A stretch of 64,000 nucleotides of DNA from JAMXLO01 sp964427005 (GTDB lineage: Bacteria > Pseudomonadota > Alphaproteobacteria > Acetobacterales > Acetobacteraceae), in the NCBI GenBank assembly GCA_964427005.1, contig CAYRTL010000001.1, positions 1 to 64,000 on the forward strand. The letters run 5' to 3'. Shown in pieces: positions 1-7,042 of the stretch. The notes under the pieces were generated by a model that saw nothing but the letters and a program-made list of their open reading frames with translations, did not search any database and was not told the DNA's origin. Each line of letters starts with the position of its first letter. Within the stretch, counting starts at the first letter, position 1. Made by a program: the position numbers and the translations under genes.

Positions 1-22
1 ATGACAGTAAGGAACCAACCAA

Positions 23-1153
23 GTGAATCCTGCTGAACTGCCGTTCGATGCCGATGCGATGCTTCAGGGTCTGCGCGCGTGGGTGGAATGCGAAAGCCCT
101 ACCTATGATGCTGCCGCGGTGAATCGCATGATGGACATGGCATCGCGCGAACTGGTCATCGCCGGCGCTCGCATCGAACGCGTTGCCGGACGCATGGGGT
201 TCGGCGATTGCGTGCGGGCCACTTTTCCGCATGCCACGCCGAATGTGCCGGGCATCCTGGTCATGGGTCATCTCGATACCGTGCATCCTATCGGGACGCT
301 GGAGAAACTGCCGTTCCGCCGCGAGGGTGCGCGGGCCTGGGGACCTGGGATCCAGGACATGAAGGGCGGCAACTACATGGCACTGGAGGCGATCCGCCAG
401 CTCGCCCGCGCACATATAGCGACGAAACTGCCGATTACGGTTCTACTGACCAGCGATGAAGAAGTCGGCAGCCCATCGACACGCGATCTGATCGAAGCAG
501 AGGCGTCGCGCCATCGATATGTGCTGGTGCCGGAACCCGCGCGCGCCGATGGGGGCGTTGTCACCGGGCGCTACGCCATCGCCCGGTTCAATCTGGAAGC
601 GACTGGTCGTCCCAGCCACGCCGGTGCTCGTCTGGCAGAGGGACGATCCGCGATCCGCGAGATGGCTCGCAAGCTGATCGAGATCGAGGACATGACGACA
701 GAGGACTGCACCTTCTCAGTCGGGGTGATCCATGGGGGCCAATGGGTGAACTGCGTCACCACCACATGCACCGGCGAGGCGCTATCCATGGCGAAGCGCC
801 AGGAGGATCTCGATCGCGGCGTGGCGCGCATGCTCGCGCTCTCCGCTTCGTCCAACGATGTGCAGTTCAAGGTGACGCGTGGCGTAACGCGGCCGGTGTG
901 GGAACCGGATGGGAAGGTGATGGCGCTGTACGAAACCGCCCGCGGGATCGCGCGCGGTATCGGCTACGATATCAGCTCGCAAAGTTCAGGCGGCGGCTCG
1001 GATGGCAACTTCACCGGCGCGATGGGTATTGCGACCCTCGATGGATTGGGTGTGCAAGGCGCCGGCGCGCACACGCTGGACGAACACATCGTCGTGGAGA
1101 GCCTCGCCTATCGTGGCAAGCTGATGGCAGGTCTGCTCGCCACCCTCCAATGA
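23..1153 (+). CDS. M20-family metallopeptidase (carboxypeptidase G2-like)
   Basis: Zinc-dependent exopeptidase or amidohydrolase of the M20 family, 376 residues, which in this family cleaves a C-terminal amino acid (often glutamate) from N-acyl or peptide substrates. The metal site is complete by comparison with carboxypeptidase G2: MGHLDTVHP gives His83 and catalytic Asp85, GPGIQDMKGG gives Asp112, TSDEEVGS gives Glu146 (general base) and Glu147, VPEP gives Glu171, and GAGAH gives His350. Residues about 180-290 form the dimerisation domain. No signal peptide, so cytoplasmic. Start is GTG with an AAGGAA sequence about 9 bases upstream. The stop overlaps the next start (ATGA), so the two genes are probably co-translated. 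Substrate is unknown. Confidence 0.9.
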   Translation: MNPAELPFDADAMLQGLRAWVECESPTYDAAAVNRMMDMASRELVIAGARIERVAGRMGFGDCVRATFPHATPNVPGILVMGHLDTVHPIGTLEKLPFRREGARAWGPGIQDMKGGNYMALEAIRQLARAHIATKLPITVLLTSDEEVGSPSTRDLIEAEASRHRYVLVPEPARADGGVVTGRYAIARFNLEATGRPSHAGARLAEGRSAIREMARKLIEIEDMTTEDCTFSVGVIHGGQWVNCVTTTCTGEALSMAKRQEDLDRGVARMLALSASSNDVQFKVTRGVTRPVWEPDGKVMALYETARGIARGIGYDISSQSSGGGSDGNFTGAMGIATLDGLGVQGAGAHTLDEHIVVESLAYRGKLMAGLLATLQ

Positions 1154-1842
1154 GCATGTCGGCGAGGAAATTCATGCCATTGGAGGTCATGTGGCGCGTG
1201 CTGCGCGCCAGGCGGCGTCTGTTTATCGGTCTGCTGTGTGGCCTCGCCGCCGAGCCCCTGCTGCCAACCGAGATCAACCACACCACACGCGTCGTTCTCG
1301 CCTGGGATGCCGGCGCTATCGTGTTCCTGGCGTTATCAGCGTACCTGTTTGTCACCGAGCCGAGTGACCGCATTCCAGCAAACGCGGCCGCTCAGCAGGA
1401 AGGTGAATGGACCATATTCTGGCTGACTATCGCCGGGGTGTTTTTCAGTTTCGTAGCCATCATCAGTGAGTTCGCTGCCATGAAGGGCCTGCCGGCAGGA
1501 CAGCGAAGCGAGCATGTCGCTGTGGTTGCGGTCACGCTGTTTGTCTCGTGGCTGGTGACACATACCGTTTTCGCATTCCGTTACGCCCATGAGTATTATG
1601 AGGTGGAACCTGGCAGCGGGATCATCACCGGCGGCTTGGAATTTCCACAGGAGAAGTGCCCGGACTATCTGGACTTTCTCTACTTCTCGCTGGTGATAGG
1701 CATGACGTTCCAGGTTTCCGACGTGCAGATCACGTCGCGCCAGTTCCGCCGCCTGGCCGCAGTGCAGGGATTGCTGAGCTTTTTATTCAATACAGTCATC
1801 GTGGCGCTTACGGTAAACCTCGCCGCCGGACTGTTGTCGTAG
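1150..1842 (+). CDS. DUF1345 family integral membrane protein
   Basis: About 230 residues with five or so hydrophobic segments (roughly 20-35, 48-66, 85-110, 125-145, 205-228). The C-terminal half carries the family signature: a FRYAHEYY segment, then PDYLDFLYFS, VIGMTFQVSDVQ and a final LLSFLFNTVIVALTVN helix. The family is widespread in proteobacteria but its biochemical role is not known. I chose ATG 1150 because it makes a 4-base ATGA overlap with the peptidase gene; a longer reading frame upstream lies inside the peptidase gene and is a shadow. The coupling suggests a joint operon, but no functional link can be read from sequence. Confidence 0.9.
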   Translation: MSMSARKFMPLEVMWRVLRARRRLFIGLLCGLAAEPLLPTEINHTTRVVLAWDAGAIVFLALSAYLFVTEPSDRIPANAAAQQEGEWTIFWLTIAGVFFSFVAIISEFAAMKGLPAGQRSEHVAVVAVTLFVSWLVTHTVFAFRYAHEYYEVEPGSGIITGGLEFPQEKCPDYLDFLYFSLVIGMTFQVSDVQITSRQFRRLAAVQGLLSFLFNTVIVALTVNLAAGLLS

Positions 1843-1880
1843 CGCCCAAAGTCGCACGCCGGCACCACTTCGAGGCAGCT

Positions 1881-2633
1881 CTAATCGGCCGTCCATCCAC
1901 CGTCGATCAGCAAACTCTGTCCGGTCATATAGGCGGAAGCATCAGACGCCAGAAACACGGCAGCGCCCACCATATCTGCAGGCGTGGCGAAGCGACCCAT
2001 CGGGGTGTGTTCGAGCAAACGCCGGCCATGCGTGTCATGCTCGAGCAGACTGTGCGTCAGGTCGGTATCCACCCAACCTGGCGCCAGCGTATTCACCCGC
2101 ACACCAAGCTTCGACCAATCGAGCGCCAATGCTCGCGTCAGCATCTCCACCCCGCCCTTGGATGCGCAATACGGCACCGAGCGCAGCAACCCGACATGCC
2201 CAGCAACGGAACTGACGTTGATGATGGAACCGCTGCCTCGTTCAACCATCACGCCGCCCAGATGTTTGCAACACAGGAAAGTGCCGGTCAGGTTGATGTC
2301 GATGATGCTCTGCCAGTCTTCCAGGCTGGTGCGTTCGATACCGCGGAAGATCGGATTGATCCCGGCATTGTTCACCACAACGTCAAGCCTGCCGTGCCTT
2401 GCCAGCACCGCGTCGCGCAATGCCAGCACGTCCGCTTCACACGAGACATCCGCGACGCAGACACTCGCACGCTCGCCGATGGCTGATGCCGTCTCGGCCA
2501 GGGTTGCTTCGGTGCGTCCCGCCAGCACCAGTGTCCCGCCATGTCTTGCCAGTCCTTCGGCAATGGCGCGGCCGATGCCACGGCCGGCGCCGGTCACCAC
2601 ACAGACCTTGCCGGAGAGATCGAACTCACTCAC
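1881..2633 (-). CDS. SDR-family NAD(P)-dependent oxidoreductase
   Basis: Classical short-chain dehydrogenase/reductase of 250 residues. Visible features: TGAGRGIG nucleotide-binding loop (residues 14-21), NNAG (88-91), catalytic Asn114, Ser141 or Ser142 and the YCASK motif giving Tyr155 and Lys159, and a GQSLLIDGGW C-terminal end. Its start overlaps the stop of the acyl-CoA dehydrogenase gene by 4 bases (ATGA), so the two are translationally coupled. Context suggests that it oxidises a 3-hydroxyacyl-CoA or related hydroxy intermediate made by the neighbouring enzymes; this is inference, since SDR substrate cannot be read from the fold. It is convergent with the DUF1345 gene. Confidence 0.93.
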   Translation of the reverse strand: MSEFDLSGKVCVVTGAGRGIGRAIAEGLARHGGTLVLAGRTEATLAETASAIGERASVCVADVSCEADVLALRDAVLARHGRLDVVVNNAGINPIFRGIERTSLEDWQSIIDINLTGTFLCCKHLGGVMVERGSGSIINVSSVAGHVGLLRSVPYCASKGGVEMLTRALALDWSKLGVRVNTLAPGWVDTDLTHSLLEHDTHGRRLLEHTPMGRFATPADMVGAAVFLASDASAYMTGQSLLIDGGWTAD

Positions 2634-3799
2634 CAGTTGGGACCTTGCCGTGCGATACGTTGTGCCAGCGACCAGCGATGCACTTCGGACGGGCCATCGT
2701 AGATGCGAAACGCACGGACCTCGCGGAAGATGCGTTCCACCAGCGTCTCGCCGGTGACACCCTGGCCCCCCAGCACCTGCACGCAGCGATCAACCACGCG
2801 CCAGATCGCCTCCGAGCAAAACACCTTCGCGATGGAAGACTCGGTGGTGCCGCGCGCGCCCTGATCGAGCAGCCAGGCCGTATGCCAGATCGCCAACCGG
2901 CTCATGCGGATGTCGATCTCGTTGTCCGCCAGCATGAAGCCGACGCCTTCATGGTTGACCAGCTTCGCGCCGAACACTTCGCGGCGTGCGGCATACTCTG
3001 AGGCGATGTCGTGCGCGCGCCGTGCCGCACCGAGCCAGCGCATGCAGTGGGTCAACCGCGCCGGCGCGAGACGCACCTGCGCGTAGCGGAAGCCCTTGCC
3101 GAGTTCACCCAGGATGTCGCTGGCGGGGACGCGCAGATTATTGAACCGCACCACAGCGTGTCCGCCGGCGAACGCCTGGTCCATACTATGCATCGTGCGC
3201 ACGATTTCGATGCCGGGCTGGTTCATGTCGGCGAGAAACATCGTCGCCGCGCCGTCCTCGCCTTTCGCCATGATGATGGCAAAGCTCGCACCGTCAGCGC
3301 CGGTGATGAACCACTTCGTGCCGTTGATCACCCAATGATTGCCGTCCTGCACAGCCGTGGTGTTCAGCGCCGAGGGATCGGAGCCGGCGCCGGGTGCCGG
3401 CTCCGTCATGCAGAAGCAGGAGCGGACGTCACCACGCGCCAGGGGACGCAGCCAGCGCTCCTTCTGCTCGTGGGTCGCGACCTGCTCCAGCAAGTGGATG
3501 TTTCCTTCGTCCGGCGCGAAGATGTGCATCGCGACTGGACCGAGCAGCGAATAGCCGGCTTCCTCGAACACGACGGCCTTGCCGACATTATTCAGACCGA
3601 GGCCGCCAAATTCGGGCGAAGCGTGCGGGGCAAGCAGGCCGGCTTCGCGCCCCAGCGCCACGAGCTCCCGCCGGAACTCCTCCGTCGGTCCATGCGCCGT
3701 CTGTCGCGGATCGCCTTCCAGCGGCATGATCCTGTCGCGGACAAAGGTTCGCGTCCGCTGCTGCAACTCCTGCAGTTCGGGCGAAAGGGAGAAGTCCAT
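2630..3799 (-). CDS. Acyl-CoA dehydrogenase (ACAD10/11-like)
   Basis: FAD-dependent acyl-CoA dehydrogenase of 389 residues, the usual length. The N-terminal helical domain runs to about 120; the middle beta-domain has CMTEPAPGAGSDP and WVINGTKWFITGA, the flavin and substrate-binding signatures; the C-terminal helical domain ends with QVLGGQGVTGE, FREVRAFRIYDGPSEVH and SLAQRIARQ. It sits between a kinase-like phosphotransferase and an SDR. In human ACAD10/ACAD11 a phosphotransferase domain and this dehydrogenase type are fused, and they act on 4-hydroxyacyl-CoA; the separate Pseudomonas lva genes are comparable. I infer a similar role here. A palindromic repeat lies just upstream of the start. 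Confidence 0.93.
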   Translation of the reverse strand: MDFSLSPELQELQQRTRTFVRDRIMPLEGDPRQTAHGPTEEFRRELVALGREAGLLAPHASPEFGGLGLNNVGKAVVFEEAGYSLLGPVAMHIFAPDEGNIHLLEQVATHEQKERWLRPLARGDVRSCFCMTEPAPGAGSDPSALNTTAVQDGNHWVINGTKWFITGADGASFAIIMAKGEDGAATMFLADMNQPGIEIVRTMHSMDQAFAGGHAVVRFNNLRVPASDILGELGKGFRYAQVRLAPARLTHCMRWLGAARRAHDIASEYAARREVFGAKLVNHEGVGFMLADNEIDIRMSRLAIWHTAWLLDQGARGTTESSIAKVFCSEAIWRVVDRCVQVLGGQGVTGETLVERIFREVRAFRIYDGPSEVHRWSLAQRIARQGPNW

Positions 3800-3820
3800 A
3801 TCGAAGGCACCTCCTGGGTC

Positions 3821-3848
3821 GTCATGGCCGGGTTCGGCCGGCCATGAC
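3821..3848. repeat. Palindromic intergenic repeat, type A
   Basis: Perfect inverted repeat GTCATGGCCGG / CCGGCCATGAC around a 6-base centre, between the phosphotransferase and acyl-CoA dehydrogenase genes. A related copy lies at 19730-19761 and a degenerate one at 49124-49156. Such elements are dispersed in many high-GC alphaproteobacterial genomes. The hairpin could attenuate or stabilise the mRNA between two genes of the same operon. Confidence 0.75.
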
Positions 3849-3856
3849 GGCGAAAC

Positions 3857-4921
3857 TCAAAACGCACGTCCTTGGGCGATCTCGTGGGCGAATTCGACAA
3901 TGCCAGTGCCGATGGCAGTCAGCCCGGCATAACGCGGCTCCGTCGTTGCGCCGCTTCGCCAGCGGTAGCCAAGCTGGAGGAAAATCACGCCCAGCTTGTA
4001 CATCGCCAGCACGCGATGAAACAGGAAGTCGGAGATGTCGCGGCCGGTGAGCGCGGCATAGCTCGCGACCGCCTGTTCGCGCGGCCAGAAGCCGCCTTCG
4101 TCCGCCGGCATCTGCGCCATCTCGTGCAATGCCGGCGGATCGTCCTCCTGCACCCAGTAGCTGAGCAGCGTGGCGAAGTCGAACAGCGGATCGCCGCGCG
4201 TACCCTGATCCCAATCGACCACCGCGACCGGAGACAGATCGCGCGGGTTCAGGATGATGTTGTTCAACTTGAAGTCGTTGTGCAGCAGCGCCGGCGCGCC
4301 ATCCGGCACGAGATGGCGTTCCAGCCAGGCCCCCAAGTCAGCGTGCAGCCGTTCGGTGCCCTCCTCCAGCGCGGCAAGCCCTCGCTTGCGCCAGCCGGCA
4401 ACTGCGCGCGCGAGGAAACCCGCCGGCCGTCCCAAATCGTCCAGCCCGACCGCGCCCGTATCGACGTTGTGAATCGCCGCGAGCGTCTCCAGCAGCACCT
4501 GCGACAATCGAGCTCCAACTTCCGGTCGACCAGCCAACTGGGGAGGGATGTGCTCGCGGATAACCAGCCCCGGCCGGTACTCGATGATCTGGAACTGCAC
4601 CCCGATGATGCCTGTGTCGGTGCACAAGAACAGCCCACGCGGCACAAACGGCAGTGCATCCGGCAACCGGCTAAGGATGCGGAACTCGCGTCCCATGTCG
4701 TAGGCACCGGCGGGAAGCTGGCCGAGGGGCGGCCGCCGCAAGACGGCCGGCTTGCCATCGACACTGACGAGGTAATTCAGATTAGCCAGTCCGCCAGCGA
4801 ACTGCCGCGGCGGCGGTTCCTCATCGAGCCCCAAGCCATTGGCACGCAGATGCGCCCGCACAGCCGCCCAGTCGAGCGGAACGCTCTCGTCCGCCGCTCG
4901 TACGTCAGCCGGTTGCCGCAC
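3857..4921 (-). CDS. Phosphotransferase family protein (APH-fold kinase)
   Basis: 354-residue protein of the aminoglycoside-phosphotransferase/choline-kinase fold. The kinase core is intact: LLHNDFKLNNI gives His214, catalytic Asp216 and Asn221, and VVDWDQG gives the metal-binding Asp236. The N-terminal lobe (about 30-120) has the FAGGLANLNYLV loop. Proteins of this subgroup are usually next to, or fused to, ACAD10/11-type acyl-CoA dehydrogenases, as here. The likely reaction is phosphorylation of a hydroxyacyl-CoA hydroxyl group to prepare elimination (inference), not antibiotic resistance. Start GTG 4921 has a poor ribosome-binding site and lies 7 bases after the small upstream gene, so it may be read by coupling. 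Confidence 0.9.
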   Translation of the reverse strand: MRQPADVRAADESVPLDWAAVRAHLRANGLGLDEEPPPRQFAGGLANLNYLVSVDGKPAVLRRPPLGQLPAGAYDMGREFRILSRLPDALPFVPRGLFLCTDTGIIGVQFQIIEYRPGLVIREHIPPQLAGRPEVGARLSQVLLETLAAIHNVDTGAVGLDDLGRPAGFLARAVAGWRKRGLAALEEGTERLHADLGAWLERHLVPDGAPALLHNDFKLNNIILNPRDLSPVAVVDWDQGTRGDPLFDFATLLSYWVQEDDPPALHEMAQMPADEGGFWPREQAVASYAALTGRDISDFLFHRVLAMYKLGVIFLQLGYRWRSGATTEPRYAGLTAIGTGIVEFAHEIAQGRAF

Positions 4922-4928
4922 TGTTCAG

Positions 4929-5114
4929 CTAGCGCGTGAAGGGGTTCTTCGACTCGGTGCGCCCGAACATCCGGCTCCACGCCGCCTCTCGCAGCAGCCT
5001 GTTGGTGTCAGTGGACAGGCTGGCGGTGCTTTGCCGAGGTGCCGGACGCTCCGCCGGTGGTCTTGCTGGCGCCTTCGTCACGGTCGATTCCGAATTGGTC
5101 TTTTTCGCTGCCAT
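4929..5114 (-). CDS. Small basic, Pro/Ala/Thr-rich hypothetical protein
   Basis: 61-residue protein. The first 40 residues are low-complexity (Ala, Pro, Ser, Thr, Lys) and probably disordered; the last 20 (LLREAAWSRMFGRTESKNPF) look helical and more conserved in character. I accept it as a gene because a strong GGGGGAG sequence lies 2-3 bases before the ATG triplet region (GGGGGAGCG-ATG) and because it leads directly into the phosphotransferase gene with a 7-base gap. No family was recognised. It may be the first gene of the phosphotransferase/dehydrogenase operon. Confidence 0.6.
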   Translation of the reverse strand: MAAKKTNSESTVTKAPARPPAERPAPRQSTASLSTDTNRLLREAAWSRMFGRTESKNPFTR

Positions 5115-5175
5115 CGCTCCCCCTTCCGAATGGTCCTCTGGATCGGGTGTCGCCCCCGACTGATACCACCGTTTC

Positions 5176-5208
5176 CGCTGCGGTGCATGCCGCTATGCAA
5201 GCGCAGCG
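5176..5208 (-). other. Stem-loop across the 3' end of the sigma factor gene
   Basis: Two nested inverted repeats form one imperfect stem: CGCTGCG (5176-5182) with CGCAGCG (5202-5208) and, inside, TGCAT with ATGCA around a 6-base loop. It contains the stop codon of the ECF sigma factor gene. No U-run follows on the reverse strand, so it is not a typical intrinsic terminator; it may protect the 3' end of the mRNA. Confidence 0.4.
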
Positions 5209-5936
5209 ACAGTAACATCAAAGCGCAATCGCGCGCACGCGATCAGCCTGGTCAACGCGGAGCCAATATCTTTGGGGTTCCGCCGTGCCGCCCCCCGCAC
5301 AGCAGTCGCGCTTTGGTTTCCTGTGACTGTGTCGATCGCCTGGCGAATGCGCCCGCGCGCCCGATGCAGCAGTACGCGCTGGTTTTCCGCAGTCACTCCG
5401 AGCAACGTGCAGGCTTCCTCGGCCTCGCAGCCCTCCAAGTCGCGCAAGATGATGACGGCGCGCTGGCCAGCGGGCAGGCGGTCGATCGCCTCCATCACGT
5501 GGTCCCAGAGCTGCCGCCCCGCAACGATGCGCTCGGGACTGATCTCGTCCCAAAACCGAGGCTCTGCGATCCAATGCCCGTCGGGCTTGAATGCCGTCGC
5601 GTCCACCGCGCGGCCGCCTGGTTCGGTCCCGTCCATCAGTGCAGGCAGACCGACCAGCCGTCCTTCCCGGGTCGCACGGGTGCGCGCGCGGTTCAGAACG
5701 ATGCTGAACAGCCAGGTTGCGAGGCTGGAGCGCCCTTCGAACTCGCCGATGCCGGCAAATACCGCGAGCCAGGCGTCCTGCACGACCTCCTCTGCCTGCG
5801 CACGGCTGCCGATGATCGAGGAGGCAAGACGGATCAGCGTGGCCTGGAACCGCCTGATCAGTGCCCGATACGCCTGTTCATCTCCCCGGCGCAGCCGGGC
5901 GAGGAATTCCGGTTCGTTGAACTCGATATGCCGCAT
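5193..5936 (-). CDS. ECF-type RNA polymerase sigma factor
   Basis: About 247 residues. Region sigma-2 is at about 20-90 (AYRALIRRF, AEEVVQDAWLAVF, SLATWLFSIVLNRAR) and sigma-4 at about 145-200 (RLPAGQRAVIILRDLEGC, then a helix-turn-helix and RVLLHRARGRIRQA). The linker between them is long (about 60 residues), and an extra Arg-rich tail of about 40 residues follows sigma-4. I chose ATG 5936 because the protein then begins just before the conserved sigma-2 start; the longer frame from 6071 would overlap the divergent anti-sigma gene. It faces a zf-HC2 protein across a 115-base intergenic region that must hold both promoters. Controlled genes are unknown; autoregulation is likely. Confidence 0.88.
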   Translation of the reverse strand: MRHIEFNEPEFLARLRRGDEQAYRALIRRFQATLIRLASSIIGSRAQAEEVVQDAWLAVFAGIGEFEGRSSLATWLFSIVLNRARTRATREGRLVGLPALMDGTEPGGRAVDATAFKPDGHWIAEPRFWDEISPERIVAGRQLWDHVMEAIDRLPAGQRAVIILRDLEGCEAEEACTLLGVTAENQRVLLHRARGRIRQAIDTVTGNQSATAVRGAARRNPKDIGSALTRLIACARLRFDVTVAALA

Positions 5937-6051
5937 GAAGGCTGCTCTGGCCGTTGGCCTCTGGTCGCGGACGTGTGCAGACTGGGAGTAATTTATCTGT
6001 GCATCCTGAGTCCCAAGGATTCGTAACCGCTGCCGGAGAAGGCCACAACGC

Positions 6052-6294
6052 GTGCCGACTTGCCGAGACATGAGCGAACTCGTGACCGACTACATGGAGC
6101 GGGCGCTTCCTCTCCGCATCCGGCTCGACGTCTGGTGGCATCTGGTGCGTTGCGAGGCATGCCGCCGCTATTTCGACCAGATGCGCCATACAGTGCGGTT
6201 GCTCGGAAGTAGTAGCCTGCGGAAACCGCCAGATCCGGCAGTCGAGCAGGCTGTGCTGAATGCCGCCAGGGTGGGTAGGCAGCGCGAATCCTGA
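6052..6294 (+). CDS. zf-HC2 domain protein, probable soluble anti-sigma factor
   Basis: 80 residues. The zinc-binding pattern of anti-sigma factors is visible: Cys4 near the N-terminus and HLVRCEAC giving His30, Cys34 and Cys37 (HxxxCxxC). No membrane helix follows, so it would be cytoplasmic, unlike RseA-type proteins. Start GTG 6052 has a GGAGAAGG sequence about 10 bases upstream. It is divergent from the ECF sigma gene, its probable partner; most such pairs are co-transcribed instead, so this arrangement is uncommon. Pairing is inferred from domain type and adjacency. Confidence 0.75.
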   Translation: MPTCRDMSELVTDYMERALPLRIRLDVWWHLVRCEACRRYFDQMRHTVRLLGSSSLRKPPDPAVEQAVLNAARVGRQRES

Positions 6295-6880
6295 ACAGTT
6301 GGATAAAACAGTTGCATAGCAGGTAGGCATCTGGCGCCAAGCAGAACGGCATGCCGCTTATTATCGACGCCCCCATATTGCTCGCGACTCGGGTAGAGGC
6401 TGGCACCCTTGCGAGGAGTCCGATGCAGGAAAGCTTGGATTAACGCGATGTTAGAAATACAGCCGTAGGCTTGGGAAACTCGGCACAGACTTGCCATGAG
6501 GTGCCTGCCGAATCGGAGGCTGAATTGCAGGAAGCGACGGCCCAGTCACCTTACACCCTCGTTTGTGAAAGCCGCACACGCGAGTGGGATAAACGTCCTG
6601 AGCGCCAGCTGAAAGGTCGGGAAGATGCCCGACGCGGGATTCGGTATCCTTTCAAAAAATTCATGCAAGATATTGAAAGAAATGGATAATATGCACCCCC
6701 TGCAGGGTGGGCATGCGCTACCGCTCGCGATGCGAGGAGACCTCTGCACTGATGCCCAGACGCGTTGGATCAGGGCTGAAGGCGCCACAGCAAGGGCAAG
6801 TCGCAGTGAACCGCCACAAAGTCACCACGCTTCATCACCTTGTCGGGTTGGCGGCCAGTCGACTCGAATAGGAGGCCAAA
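6295..6880. other. Long non-coding region upstream of the prkA operon
   Basis: 586 bases with no convincing gene: the open frames here lack ribosome-binding sites or family features. The stretch 6640-6700 is notably AT-richer than its surroundings. A near-perfect 24-base palindrome lies at 6691-6714 (ATGCACCC / GGGTGGGCAT arms around CTGCAG) and could be an operator. The region probably carries the promoter and controls for the stress operon that follows. No sigma-70 or sigma-54 promoter match was good enough to call. Confidence 0.5.
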
Positions 6881-7042
6881 ATGGCTCAACCACTTTTAGC
6901 CACACCGCACGCGCAAACTGCGTGCCTGCGCGAAAAAACATTCACGCGACGCGTGACCGATACGCTACGCTCGCACCCATCTTGCATTAGTGCCCGAGCT
7001 ATCCCTCTTACTGACGGAGCGGCCGATGCATCCGGTCGATGA
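6881..7042 (+). CDS. Short leader ORF overlapping the prkA start
   Basis: 53-codon ORF starting ATG 6881 after a consensus AGGAGG (6870-6875, spacing 5), the best ribosome-binding site in the neighbourhood. It ends at 7042 inside prkA in another frame, overlapping the prkA start by 17 bases. The peptide (MAQPLLATPHAQ... ending ADASGR) has no recognised domain and no signal peptide. It may be a leader peptide whose translation controls initiation at prkA, or a chance ORF. The case rests on the ribosome-binding site and the overlap only. Confidence 0.35.
   Translation: MAQPLLATPHAQTACLREKTFTRRVTDTLRSHPSCISARAIPLTDGAADASGR

Noticed and set aside
742..1149. Upstream extension of the DUF1345 frame
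   Set aside because: It overlaps the M20 peptidase in another frame and is Arg/His-rich out-of-frame translation; the ATGA start at 1150 is consistent with the family.
3857..4921. Aminoglycoside resistance gene
   Set aside because: The APH-type kinase fold is present, but gene context with an ACAD10/11-like dehydrogenase points to acyl-CoA metabolism.
6514..6529. Sigma-54 promoter upstream of prkA
   Set aside because: GG and GC are at the right 10-base spacing (CGG...TTGCA), but the CAC part of the -24 element is absent; a single weak match in a 600-base region is expected by chance.
6471..6990. Possible genes in the prkA upstream region (frames 6471-6689 and 6625-6990)
   Set aside because: One starts with TTG without a ribosome-binding site; neither translation shows a domain, signal or plausible composition, and the second ends next to prkA by chance. 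The region is better treated as regulatory.
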